Source: an uncultured Oscillospiraceae bacterium (lineage in GTDB: Bacteria; Bacillota; Clostridia; Oscillospirales; Oscillospiraceae). Taken from it: a DNA stretch of 64,000 nt. The DNA lies in assembly GCA_934630495.1 (NCBI GenBank), contig CAKTVW010000007.1:1-64000 (forward strand). Direction: 5' to 3'. How positions within the stretch are numbered: the first letter of the stretch is position 1; each line of letters opens with the position of its first letter. The notes under the pieces are model-generated. The model worked only from the letters and a program-made list of their open reading frames with translations. It was not told the origin of the DNA and ran no database searches. The position numbers were made by a program, and so were the translations under genes. Shown here one piece after another: positions 7,589-16,880 of the stretch.

Positions 7589-9027
7589 GATGCGATCCTT
7601 TCTTCAACAAAGCGCTGCATCTCCTCCCGCGCAATGCAGTCGAAATGACGGCGCGGCTTCTGCGGCAGAGCGGCCAGCGCGGGAGGGATCGGTACGCCCG
7701 TCAGCGCCGACAGCCGTGCCATCACGGCAAATTCGTCGCCCGAGGCATCCTCCCCCAGTGCCGACAGCACAGCCGCCGGGAATTTATAGGGCGAAGCCGT
7801 CGAGAGCACCACGACGGGCGCGTCGGTCTGATACTGCTCCGCGACGCTCCAAGCCACAGCGGTATGCGTGTCCATCAGGTAACCGTGCTCGCGCCAGACG
7901 CGGCCGATGGTCCGCTTGGTCTGCGCGTCGTCGCAGCAGCCCCATGCAAATTCGGCATGGAGCCGCTCAAGCAGCGCGGGAGAGACGGTATAAACGCCGT
8001 CGGTGCTCAGGCGGCGCATGTATCCGGCCACCTCTTCGGGATCGCCGCAGAGCAGATACAGCAGCCGCTCCAGATTGCTGGAAACAAGAATGTCCATCGA
8101 CGGCGAAAGCGTCTTGTAAAACGGGCGGCGGCGGTCGTAGGTGCCCGTGCGCAGGAAATCGGTAAGCACGTCGTTGGCATTGGACGCGCAGACGAGCTTT
8201 CCGACGGGCAGTCCCATGCCCTTAGCCAGATACCCCGCAAGAATATCTCCGAAATTTCCCGTCGGCACGACGTAATCCACGCGGTCGCCGTCCTTGATGC
8301 GCCCGCGCCGAAGCAGATCGGCGTAGGCCTTAAAATAGTAGACCACCTGCGGCGCAAGGCGGCCGATATTGATGGAATTGGCCGACGACAGGCGCACACC
8401 GCAGTTTTTCGGCGCACCGGCCGCAAAGATCGCCTTTACGCCCGTCTGGGTGTCGTCGAAATTTCCCTTGACCGCGCAGACACAGACATTCTCGCCCTCC
8501 TGCGTCACCATCTGCGCCTCCTGCACCCGCGAAACGCCGTCGGCGGGATAGAAGACGATGATGCGCGTACCGGGCACGTCGCGGAAGCCCGCCAGCGCCG
8601 CCTTGCCGGTGTCGCCGGAGGTCGCCGTCAGGATCAGGATCTCGTCGTCGATCCCCTCCTGCCGCCGCGCGGCGGTGATAAGCTGCGGAAGCATCGAAAG
8701 CGCCACGTCCTTAAACGCCGAGGTCGGCCCGCGAAACAGCTCCAGCACATAGCGATCACCGACCGGCACCAGCGGCGTCAGTTCGTCCGTCTCGAATTTT
8801 CCGGCGTAGGCGCGCCGCACAAGCTCGTGCATATCCTTGAAATCCGGCAGGAGCGCGGACAGGATCGCCTCGGCCATCCCCTGCGCGTCCATTTTCAGTA
8901 TCGTCTCCCGGTCGATCCGAACGGGCTGCGACGCAACATACAGTCCGCCGTCGGGGGCAAGGCCCTGCAAAACTGCCTGCGTCGAGTCGGCGGTGACCGC
9001 CGCATTTCGGGTACTCTGATAGTTCAT
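7576..9027 (-). CDS. thrC: Threonine synthase
   Basis: PLP enzyme that converts O-phosphohomoserine to threonine. The 483-residue protein has Lys106 in GPTSAFKDVALSM as the PLP Schiff base and TATSGDTGKAAL as the phosphate-binding loop. The length fits the long bacterial class. The reading frame is open further upstream, but AAGGAG lies exactly 6 bases before the ATG at 9027, while the ATG at 9033 abuts it. It is the first gene of the minus-strand thrC-thrB-dapF unit and diverges from hom. I see no T-box or riboswitch in the 287-base divergent gap. Confidence 0.95.
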   Translation of the reverse strand: MNYQSTRNAAVTADSTQAVLQGLAPDGGLYVASQPVRIDRETILKMDAQGMAEAILSALLPDFKDMHELVRRAYAGKFETDELTPLVPVGDRYVLELFRGPTSAFKDVALSMLPQLITAARRQEGIDDEILILTATSGDTGKAALAGFRDVPGTRIIVFYPADGVSRVQEAQMVTQEGENVCVCAVKGNFDDTQTGVKAIFAAGAPKNCGVRLSSANSINIGRLAPQVVYYFKAYADLLRRGRIKDGDRVDYVVPTGNFGDILAGYLAKGMGLPVGKLVCASNANDVLTDFLRTGTYDRRRPFYKTLSPSMDILVSSNLERLLYLLCGDPEEVAGYMRRLSTDGVYTVSPALLERLHAEFAWGCCDDAQTKRTIGRVWREHGYLMDTHTAVAWSVAEQYQTDAPVVVLSTASPYKFPAAVLSALGEDASGDEFAVMARLSALTGVPIPPALAALPQKPRRHFDCIAREEMQRFVEERIASWKK

Positions 9028-9221
9028 GTGCATCTCCTTAATTATAACGCATTGCGTCCGGTCCTGCGCCAACGGTTTCATGTGCGGCACGAGTTCGCTC
9101 TTTTTCCGCACCCGGAAGCCGCGCGGAGCCGGGATTTCCGTCTCTTTTTCTCCTCCGAGGCGGCAAAAAATGCGCCGCGGCAAGGCTTTCGGATGTTTTT
9201 CGGCACATTCAAAACTAATTC

Positions 9222-9250
9222 TTGCGTTTTTTCACACACTATGATATACT
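9222..9250 (+). promoter_or_regulatory. SigA-type promoter of hom-lysC-asd
   Basis: TTGCGT at 9222-9227 and TATACT at 9245-9250 are 17 bases apart, 65 bases upstream of the hom ATG. The region is AT-rich compared with its surroundings. Confidence 0.6.
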
Positions 9251-9314
9251 GTTTTTCAGAAAAATGCAAGTGTTTTTCTGGCGCGGACACTTGCTTGCAG
9301 AGGAAGGTAATATT

Positions 9315-10475
9315 ATGGAACAGAAATGTCGGCCGATGCGGATCGCGCTGCTGGGACTGGGGACAGTCGGGCGCGGTGTTTATGACTACGTTACCGAGCG
9401 CAGCGACATGGAGCTTGCGTATGTAATGAGTCTGACGCTGTTTGACGGCATCACCTGCCCCGTGGCAGACAATATCGAGCAGATCTTAGCCGACGACAGC
9501 GTTGACACCGTGATCGAGGTCATCGGCGGACTGCACCCGGCCTATGAATGGGTCACCGCCGCGCTGAAGGCGGGCAAAAACGTCATTACCGCCAACAAGC
9601 TCCTCATTGCGGCGCACTACCGCGAGCTGGTAGAGCTGGCGCAGGCAAACGGCGCCGCGCTGCGGTGCACGGCGGCGGCAGGCGGCGGCATCCCGTGGCT
9701 GACGGCGCTGGAGCGCACGCTGCATTCCGAGCCGATCGTCCGCATCAGCGGCATCATGAACGGCACGACGAATTTTATTCTCGACACCATGCACAGCTCC
9801 GGCGGCAGCTTTTCCGACGCCTTGGCCGAGGCACAGCGTCTGGGCTACGCCGAGCGCGACCCGTCGGCGGACATCAGCGGCGCAGACATCCGCCGCAAGC
9901 TGGTGATCTCGTCGAACATCGCCTACGGCCGCGTCATTGATGAAAATGAAGTCGACGTGTTCGGTATCGAGAGCATTACCGACCGCGACATCGCCGCTTT
10001 CCGCAGAATGCAGCGCGTATGTAAGCTGTTCGCGGCCTCCCGCCGACTGGAAAACGGCGTAGTCGCCTACATTGAGCCGACGCTGATGACCGCCGCCATG
10101 CCAGAATCCGCCATTCCGTCCAACAACAATATCATTTCTCTGACGGGACGGCGCATCGGCAAGCAGAGCTTTTACGGCCAGGGAGCAGGTCGGTACCCCA
10201 CGGCATATAATGTATTGCAGGACTGTGTGGACGTCAGCCGCGGCCTGCGCGGTTTTTACACCGATCGGCTGGAGCCGAGCTTTGTCGACAACAGCTCCGT
10301 CGAGCGGCAGTACTATGTCCGCACCAACGGGATGGACAAATGGCTGCAATCGCGCGTTGACAAATTGCTGGATTGCGGTATAATAACTAAGGCTGTGTCT
10401 GTCAGCGAGATACATGCATGGGCACGGGAGCGCAAGGCCGCAGACTCCGGCTGCTTTATCGCCTCGCTGCGCTGA
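9315..10475 (+). CDS. hom: Homoserine dehydrogenase, short form without ACT domain
   Basis: Reduces aspartate semialdehyde to homoserine with NAD(P)H. The 386 residues show the Rossmann start ALLGLGTVGRGVYDY, then TVIEVIGG, ITANKLLIA, AAAGGGIPWL and the family signature NGTTNFILDTM. The protein ends shortly after the catalytic domain. The usual C-terminal ACT domain of about 80 residues, which gives threonine feedback inhibition in many Firmicutes, is absent. The ATG at 9315 is chosen because AGGAAGG lies 8 bases upstream; the open frame before it has no support. First gene of a hom-lysC-asd plus-strand unit. Confidence 0.92.
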   Translation: MEQKCRPMRIALLGLGTVGRGVYDYVTERSDMELAYVMSLTLFDGITCPVADNIEQILADDSVDTVIEVIGGLHPAYEWVTAALKAGKNVITANKLLIAAHYRELVELAQANGAALRCTAAAGGGIPWLTALERTLHSEPIVRISGIMNGTTNFILDTMHSSGGSFSDALAEAQRLGYAERDPSADISGADIRRKLVISSNIAYGRVIDENEVDVFGIESITDRDIAAFRRMQRVCKLFAASRRLENGVVAYIEPTLMTAAMPESAIPSNNNIISLTGRRIGKQSFYGQGAGRYPTAYNVLQDCVDVSRGLRGFYTDRLEPSFVDNSSVERQYYVRTNGMDKWLQSRVDKLLDCGIITKAVSVSEIHAWARERKAADSGCFIASLR

Positions 10476-10529
10476 TCGGTCGAATCGGACCGTGCGCAGC
10501 GGAAAACCGCGATATTTTAAGGAGAAAAT

Positions 10530-11843
10530 ATGTTAAAAGTTTTGAAATTCGGCGGGACGTCGATGGCAGACGCCGGCCAATACCGCAAGATTCGGGATAT
10601 CGTCCGCAGCGACCCGTCCCGGAGGGTGGTGGTCGTGTCCGCCGCCGGCAAACGCTTCGACGGCGACAACAAGATCACCGACCTGCTGTATCTGTGCTAC
10701 GCGCATCTGCAATACGGCGTGTCCTACGACAGCATTTTTGAGATGGTCCGGCAGCGTTATTTTGCCATCCGCGACGAGCTGGGACTGAAAACCGATCTGG
10801 AAAAGGAATTTGCCGCGCTTACCGAGCAAATGAAGAACGGCATTTCCCGCGAAGAGCTGGTTTCGCGCGGCGAATATTTTTCCGCGCTGCTGATGGCGGA
10901 ATTTTTGGGCTTTCCCTTTATCGACGCGACGCGCTGGCTGTTCTTCCGCTACGACGGAACGGTCGATCAGGAAAAGTCCTATGCCGCGCTGTCTGCGCTG
11001 GTGGGCGATTCCTGCGCGGTCATCCCCGGCTTCTACGGTCTGATGCCCGACGGCAAAATTCGCACGCTGACCCGCGGCGGCTCGGATATCACGGGCGCAT
11101 TGGCGGCAGCCGCGCTGGACGCCGACGTATATGAAAACTGGACGGACGTTTCCGGCATTCTGATGGCCGATCCGCGCATCGTCGATCATCCCAAGACCAT
11201 CGACCGCGCCACCTACAGCGAGCTGCGCCAGCTCTCCTACAGCGGCGCGCAGGTCCTACATGAAATGACCGTTTTTCCCGTGCGGGAAAAGAACATACCT
11301 CTGAACATCCGCAACACCAACGAGCCGGACCATCCCGGCACGCTGGTTTCCGAGGAATTTCGCGACGCGCCGAACAATCAGCGCTTCATCACCGGCATCG
11401 CCGGCAAGAAGGACTTTTCCATCGTTACCATCTCCAAAAAGGGCATGGCCGGGGCAGTCGGAACGCTGCGCGCGATCGTCGAGGTCTTTGAAAAAAACAC
11501 CGTCCCGATCTGCTATACCCCGACGGGCATTGACTGCATCTCGCTGGTCGTCCCGACGGAGAAGCTGACGCCGCATCTCTATTCCGTCACCGACGATCTG
11601 CGCAAGAGCGTCAGTCCGGACAGCATCAAGATCACCGACAACATCTCCATTGTCGCCGCCGTCGGCCGCAAAATGGCCTTCCGCGCGGGCACGTCGGGCA
11701 AGATCTTCGCGGCGCTGGGGCAGCAGGGCATCAATATCCGCATGATCTCGCAGGGGCCGGATGAGCTGAACATTCTCGTCGGCGTGGACAACAAGGACTA
11801 CGCCGCGACCATCCGCGTGCTCTACGACGCGTTTGTAAAATGA
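10530..11843 (+). CDS. lysC: Aspartate kinase
   Basis: Phosphorylates aspartate, the entry step for lysine, threonine, methionine and DAP. The 437 residues begin LKVLKFGGTSMADA (KFGGTS ATP/aspartate motif) and contain TRGGSDITGALAAAALDAD. About 150 C-terminal residues form the ACT regulatory region (DFSIVTISKKGMAG, later ISIVAAVGRKMAF). Because hom lacks an ACT domain, feedback in this operon probably acts here. AAGGAG lies 5 bases before the ATG. I see no lysine riboswitch upstream. Confidence 0.94.
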   Translation: MLKVLKFGGTSMADAGQYRKIRDIVRSDPSRRVVVVSAAGKRFDGDNKITDLLYLCYAHLQYGVSYDSIFEMVRQRYFAIRDELGLKTDLEKEFAALTEQMKNGISREELVSRGEYFSALLMAEFLGFPFIDATRWLFFRYDGTVDQEKSYAALSALVGDSCAVIPGFYGLMPDGKIRTLTRGGSDITGALAAAALDADVYENWTDVSGILMADPRIVDHPKTIDRATYSELRQLSYSGAQVLHEMTVFPVREKNIPLNIRNTNEPDHPGTLVSEEFRDAPNNQRFITGIAGKKDFSIVTISKKGMAGAVGTLRAIVEVFEKNTVPICYTPTGIDCISLVVPTEKLTPHLYSVTDDLRKSVSPDSIKITDNISIVAAVGRKMAFRAGTSGKIFAALGQQGINIRMISQGPDELNILVGVDNKDYAATIRVLYDAFVK

Positions 11844-11900
11844 TCCCGAACGGCGGGCAGGACCGCGCCGTTTCGGAAACGCTGTAATGAGGTGAAAATT

Positions 11901-12905
<1,005 letters not shown>

Positions 12906-12960
12906 GCGTACGCAACAAAACACAACGTAAAAGCATAACGTAAATGCATAACGCCAAAAG

Positions 12961-12988
12961 AAAGGCCGGGAAATATTCCCCGGCCTTT
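12961..12988. terminator. Bidirectional terminator between asd and plsX-like gene
   Basis: AAAGGCCGGG at 12961-12970 pairs perfectly with CCCGGCCTTT at 12979-12988, with A-rich flank on one side and T-rich on the other. It separates the convergent asd (+) and plsX-like (-) genes. Confidence 0.85.
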
Positions 12989-13013
12989 TCGCTATATTTC
13001 GTTCGGCGCAGAG

Positions 13014-13994
13014 TCAGCGCTTTTCCTGTCGGAAGCAAGCCTCAAAGCGTTCGGTAAGTCGGTTTTCTCCCAGCTCACAGGCGCGGAGGATCAGATTCTC
13101 GATCGTCTCCCCGGTCGCAGCGCCGTGTCCCTTCATGACCAGCGGCTTGACACCCAGCAGCAGTGCGCCGCCCTGCGTGTTATAGTCGTATTTCTTCCGA
13201 ATTTCGGTGAGCAGGCATTCTGTCTCGCCGTTTTTTTGCGGCAGACGCTGCGTCAGCTCATCCAAGACGGCCTTTGCCGTTCCCTCGATGGCCTTCAGCA
13301 GAATATTCCCCTGAAAGCCGTCGCAGACGATCACATCCGTATCGCCCGAAAGCGCACGGTTTGCCTCGACGCTGCCGATAAAATTGAGCTTGGTCTGCCG
13401 AAGCAGCTCCGTCGCCGCTTTGACCGTTTCGCTGCCCTTCGTCTCCTCGACGCCGTTCGAGAGCAGCGCGGTGCGCGGCGCTTCACAGCCGAGCGCCCGC
13501 ATATACGCACTGCCGACGCGGGCAAAGCTGACAAAATGCTCCGGGCGGCATTCGGTATACGCGCCGCAGTCGAGCAGGCAGAGCGGCTCGCCGTGCGCAG
13601 TCTTCAACTGACTGAGCAATACGGGGCGCATTCCGCGAATCTTGTCCAAAAGCATGATCGCACACACAAGGATCGCGCCGGTCGCGCCGCAGGTAACGAC
13701 GCCCGCGACCTCCGGCCGCTCTCTGCAAAGGCGAAACGCCTTGACGAGTGACGCGTCGCGCCGCAGATAGGACTGCATCGGGTCGTCCAGATTGGTGATC
13801 GCGTCGGGCGCGTCCACAGCCTCATAGCGGCCCGCGCATGCGGGTATTTCTCCGAGGATGCCGTTGATCGTTTCGCTGTGGCCGAAAAGATACAGAAACA
13901 GATCTCCGCGTCTGCGCAGAGCCGCCGCAGCGCCGCGGCAAAGCTCCGCCTCGGGGCGGTCCGCGCCGAGCAGATCGACTGCCAAACAGATCAT
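13014..13994 (-). CDS. plsX: PlsX-like phosphate acyltransferase, diverged
   Basis: PlsX moves an acyl chain from ACP to inorganic phosphate, giving acyl-phosphate for membrane lipid synthesis. These 326 residues align along the whole family (GAYTECRPEHFVSFARVGSAYM, EETKGSE, LNFIGSVEA, VIVCDGFQGNILLKAIEG). Two family hallmarks are altered: the N-terminal DxMGGD is VDLLGAD, and the SAGNTGA loop is TCGATGA. The ATG at 13994 has GGGAGGA upstream and overlaps the stop of the preceding reductase gene (ATGA). As the last gene of the acyl-assembly operon, it may release that operon's special chain rather than act as the housekeeping enzyme. Confidence 0.85.
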   Translation of the reverse strand: MICLAVDLLGADRPEAELCRGAAAALRRRGDLFLYLFGHSETINGILGEIPACAGRYEAVDAPDAITNLDDPMQSYLRRDASLVKAFRLCRERPEVAGVVTCGATGAILVCAIMLLDKIRGMRPVLLSQLKTAHGEPLCLLDCGAYTECRPEHFVSFARVGSAYMRALGCEAPRTALLSNGVEETKGSETVKAATELLRQTKLNFIGSVEANRALSGDTDVIVCDGFQGNILLKAIEGTAKAVLDELTQRLPQKNGETECLLTEIRKKYDYNTQGGALLLGVKPLVMKGHGAATGETIENLILRACELGENRLTERFEACFRQEKR

Positions 13995-14737
13995 AAAAAT
14001 TCCTCCCAGTGCTCCGTGCGCCGCTGCCAGACCCGTTCCAAGATCGTTCGGTAGACCTCCGGCGAAAACGGCGGCTTCGTCAGGCCGCACAGCGTTTCCT
14101 CCGTCAGACGGCCCTGCGCCGCAAATTCTTTTCCTGCCTCGGTAAAGCGGGCAAGCCGCCGTGCCAGTCTGCCGCCGCCCATTTCCACAAGGGTCATAAG
14201 CTGCGGACAGGTCACGGCGGTATAGCGCCCCCTGCCGAAGATCAGATCAAGCTGCGCAAGCAGCGCATCGAATACTCGGTCCGACTCGGTATAGGCACAG
14301 CCGGAGATCAAAACGAACCTCTGTTCCGGTCGGTCATAGCGCGGGGCGTGCGCCGGACGGCAGGCAGGCGGGACCTCGTGTCCCCGGTAGGTTTGCAGCA
14401 TCGACAGCATACGGTCGACAAATACCTTGACCTGCCCGGGCATCCCGAAAAAGTAGAGCGGGAAGCTTGCGATCACCACATCGGCATCGAGCAGCTTCCG
14501 CTTCATTTCCGCGGCGTCGTCGTTCTGAATGATGCAGGAGCCTTCCGTTCGGCTCCAGCAGGAAAAGCAGCCCCGGCACGGCGTAATGTGCAGGGAGGCG
14601 ATCGCGACCGTTTCCGTTGCCGCTCCGGTCGCCTCGCAGAGTCCCGCCGTGAAGGCCTCGGCGACGGTCAGGGTGCTGCTGTGCTCCTTTCTGGGGCTGC
14701 CGTTGAGGAGCAGAACACGCGTCGGTTTTTTCATCAT
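13991..14737 (-). CDS. Flavodoxin-fold NAD(P)H:FMN oxidoreductase
   Basis: A protein of about 248 residues beginning KPTRVLLLNGSPRKEHSSTL, the FMN phosphate loop of the flavodoxin-2/NADPH-dependent FMN reductase group. PCRGCFSCW carries the cysteines seen in the CxxC subgroup of these oxidoreductases. The segment SFPLYFFGMPGQVKVFVDRM also fits. The ATG at 14737 has GGGTGAG at reasonable spacing; an ATG at 14752 is an alternative. It sits between fabD and plsX and overlaps the latter by 4 bases, so it belongs to the operon. The operon has no FabI/FabK-type enoyl reductase; whether this flavoprotein reduces a chain intermediate is unknown. Confidence 0.8.
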   Translation of the reverse strand: MMKKPTRVLLLNGSPRKEHSSTLTVAEAFTAGLCEATGAATETVAIASLHITPCRGCFSCWSRTEGSCIIQNDDAAEMKRKLLDADVVIASFPLYFFGMPGQVKVFVDRMLSMLQTYRGHEVPPACRPAHAPRYDRPEQRFVLISGCAYTESDRVFDALLAQLDLIFGRGRYTAVTCPQLMTLVEMGGGRLARRLARFTEAGKEFAAQGRLTEETLCGLTKPPFSPEVYRTILERVWQRRTEHWEEFL

Positions 14738-14753
14738 AGCCGGCTCACCCATC

Positions 14754-15686
14754 TTACACCGCACAGACCGTCAATTCCCGCACCGTCTGCCGCAGAGAAG
14801 CGGCGTCATTGACCGTAAAGGCGCGCGCATCGGGAAGCGTGCGGCGGACGAAGCCCGTCAGGGCCGAGCCTGCGCCGACCTCGACAAAGGTATCGACACC
14901 GTCGTTTTCGAGATTTCGGAGCGTTCTTTCCCATAAAACGGGAGACGCGGCCTGCATACAGAGCGTTTCGGCGCGGGCAGCCGCGTCGTCGGGATAGGGC
15001 AGAGCGGTTCGGTTGGCATAGACGGGGATTCGGGGCGTTTGCAGCGGGTGCTCCGCCAAAAAGCCGCGCAGGATCCCCGCCGCCTCCAGCATATAGGGCG
15101 TGTGGAACGCGCTGCCGACGGGAAGCCTGACCGCGCGGCCGCCCGCCTCCTTGACCGCCGCACAGAACGGTCCGAGCAGGTCGGTATCGCCCGCACAGAC
15201 GATCTGCCCGGGGCAGTTATAATTCACGGGCCAGACGGCGGAAAATTCGGCGCAGAGCCGTTCGACCGTTTCCGCGTCCAGCTTGAGCGCCGCGACCATG
15301 CCGCCGGGGTGCCGCTCGGACAGCTTGGCCATCGTCTCGCCGCGCAGCAGCGTCAGGCGAAACGCGTCCTCCGCCGAGAGCATCCCCGCAAATGCGGCGG
15401 CAGGCAGCTCTCCGAGGGAGAATCCCGCGGCCGCGTCCGGTACGATCCCCTCCTGCCGCAGTGCTTCGGCAATGGCCAGATCGGTCAGGAACAGGCAGGG
15501 CTGCGTATTTTCGGTCTTCATCAGCTCGCCCGGATCGCCGGAAAAGCACATCGCCTTCACGCCGGGACGGATCGCCTCGCCCATGGCATAGACGGCCTTG
15601 GCAGCGGCATTCTCCGCCTCTAAGTCCATGCCCATGCCGACGCGCTGACTTCCCTGCCCCGCAAACAAAAATGCAAGCTTTCCCAT
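14754..15686 (-). CDS. fabD: Malonyl-CoA:ACP transacylase
   Basis: Loads malonyl units from CoA onto ACP. The 310 residues show FAGQGSQRVGMGMDL at the N-terminus, nucleophile Ser90 in GFSLGE, Arg115 in LLRGE and His195 in SAFHTPYM. The usual GHSLGE is GFSLGE, replacing a conserved but non-essential-looking His. GGAGG lies just upstream of the ATG, two bases from the fabZ stop. It supplies extender units to the two-domain ketosynthase encoded in the same operon. Confidence 0.93.
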   Translation of the reverse strand: MGKLAFLFAGQGSQRVGMGMDLEAENAAAKAVYAMGEAIRPGVKAMCFSGDPGELMKTENTQPCLFLTDLAIAEALRQEGIVPDAAAGFSLGELPAAAFAGMLSAEDAFRLTLLRGETMAKLSERHPGGMVAALKLDAETVERLCAEFSAVWPVNYNCPGQIVCAGDTDLLGPFCAAVKEAGGRAVRLPVGSAFHTPYMLEAAGILRGFLAEHPLQTPRIPVYANRTALPYPDDAAARAETLCMQAASPVLWERTLRNLENDGVDTFVEVGAGSALTGFVRRTLPDARAFTVNDAASLRQTVRELTVCAV

Positions 15687-15687
15687 A

Positions 15688-16143
15688 CTACGCCTCCGCG
15701 CCGCCGTCGAGCGTTTTTCTTTCCAGCGCGGTAAAGGACAGCGTGCCCTTCGCGCGGCACTCGCCCGCGACGGTCACGACCGCGTCAAAGCTGATGAGCG
15801 GCCCGCCGCGGCTTTTTTTTGTCACGGTAATATCCATCGTGTCTCCGGGGAGCACGGGCTTCAGGAATTTAAAGCCGTCCAGCTTCAAAAGCACATACAG
15901 CTTGTCCTCCTCCGTTTCCGAAGCATCCACGGTCAGAGAGCAGAGCTGTGCACAGCTCTCCGCGATCAGTACACCGGGAAGGATGGGCGTTCCCGGAAAA
16001 TGTCCGGCAAACCACGGATCGTTGATCGAAACGGTCTTGTGCCCTACGGCACGTTCGCCCGCCTCATACTCCGATATGCGCTCGATCATCTGAAACGGCG
16101 GCCGCTGCTTCAGGCGGCGGTCGACCTCGTAAATATTCATCAT
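15688..16143 (-). CDS. fabZ: 3-hydroxyacyl-ACP dehydratase
   Basis: Removes water from 3-hydroxyacyl-ACP to give the trans-2-enoyl chain. The 151-residue hot-dog protein has His48 in AGHFPGTPILPG and Glu62 in LIAESCAQ, the two catalytic residues. The start at 16143 is chosen because GGAGGA lies 8 bases upstream; it overlaps the fabG stop (ATGA). The reading frame stays open upstream into fabG, but that translation is not related to any family. With FabG it would yield a double bond at each elongation cycle. Confidence 0.93.
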   Translation of the reverse strand: MMNIYEVDRRLKQRPPFQMIERISEYEAGERAVGHKTVSINDPWFAGHFPGTPILPGVLIAESCAQLCSLTVDASETEEDKLYVLLKLDGFKFLKPVLPGDTMDITVTKKSRGGPLISFDAVVTVAGECRAKGTLSFTALERKTLDGGAEA

Positions 16144-16871
16144 AGGGACAGTCCTCCGTCCAGCGTCAGAATTTGTCCGGTCATATAGGAGCAGGCGTCC
16201 GACGCCAGCAGCGAGACCAGTCCTGCGACCTCCTCGGCCGTGCCCAGACGGTGCATGGGGATCGCGTTCAGATATTCTTCCTTCTTTTCCTGCGGAAGCG
16301 ACTGAAGCATATCCGTCTCGATAAAGCCGGGTGCAACGGCGTTGACGCGGATGCCGTAGGGCGCAAGCTCCTTCGCCATCGTCCGCGTCAGGGCGTTGAC
16401 CGCGCCCTTCGTCGCGCTGTAGACGCTCTGCCCGGGCAGGGCAAAGGTCCCGCTGACGGACGAAATATTGACGACGGCGCCGCACTTGCGGCGGAACATC
16501 TTCAAGACCGCCTGCTGTGCGCAGTAGATATAGCCCTTGACATTCAGGTCCATGCAGTCGTCGAGCGTTTTTTCCTGCACCATCAGCAGATATTCGTCGC
16601 GGACGATCCCGGCGTTGTTCACCAGCAGATCGAGCTGTCCGAAGCTCTTGACGACCTCGCGCATCATAGTCTTTACGGCGTTCGGGTCGGACACGTCGGC
16701 CTGACACAGCATTCCTCGGCCGCCCTCGGCCTCGATCAGCCGCAGGACCTCCTCCGCCTCGGACGCATTGTGCGCATAGTTTACCGCGACGGCGTAGCCG
16801 TCTCTTGCCAGCCGCAGCGCACAGGCGCGGCCGATCCCCCGGGAAGCCCCGGTCACTAATGCAGCTTTCAT
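16140..16871 (-). CDS. fabG: 3-oxoacyl-ACP reductase
   Basis: NADPH-dependent short-chain dehydrogenase that reduces the 3-keto group of the growing acyl-ACP. The 243 residues show the cofactor loop VTGASRGIGRA at the N-terminus, NNAG near residue 86, Ser138, Tyr151 and Lys155 (YSATK) as the catalytic set, and the C-terminal GQILTLDGG. A GAGGAGG site precedes the ATG. It follows the two-domain ketosynthase gene by 9 bases and overlaps fabZ. Confidence 0.95.
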   Translation of the reverse strand: MKAALVTGASRGIGRACALRLARDGYAVAVNYAHNASEAEEVLRLIEAEGGRGMLCQADVSDPNAVKTMMREVVKSFGQLDLLVNNAGIVRDEYLLMVQEKTLDDCMDLNVKGYIYCAQQAVLKMFRRKCGAVVNISSVSGTFALPGQSVYSATKGAVNALTRTMAKELAPYGIRVNAVAPGFIETDMLQSLPQEKKEEYLNAIPMHRLGTAEEVAGLVSLLASDACSYMTGQILTLDGGLSL

Positions 16872-16880
16872 ATTGCCTCC

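Noticed and set aside
9043..9048. TATAAT on minus just before thrC
   Set aside because: A start site from it would leave almost no leader before the ribosome site, and no -35 box lies at proper spacing.
9028..9314. Lysine riboswitch or threonine T-box in the thrC/hom gap
   Set aside because: No T-box core or recognisable riboswitch core was seen; the gap shows only a promoter-like pair.
7645..9426. A 593-codon plus-strand open frame
   Set aside because: It is antisense to thrC and runs into the hom promoter, with no ribosome site or family match.
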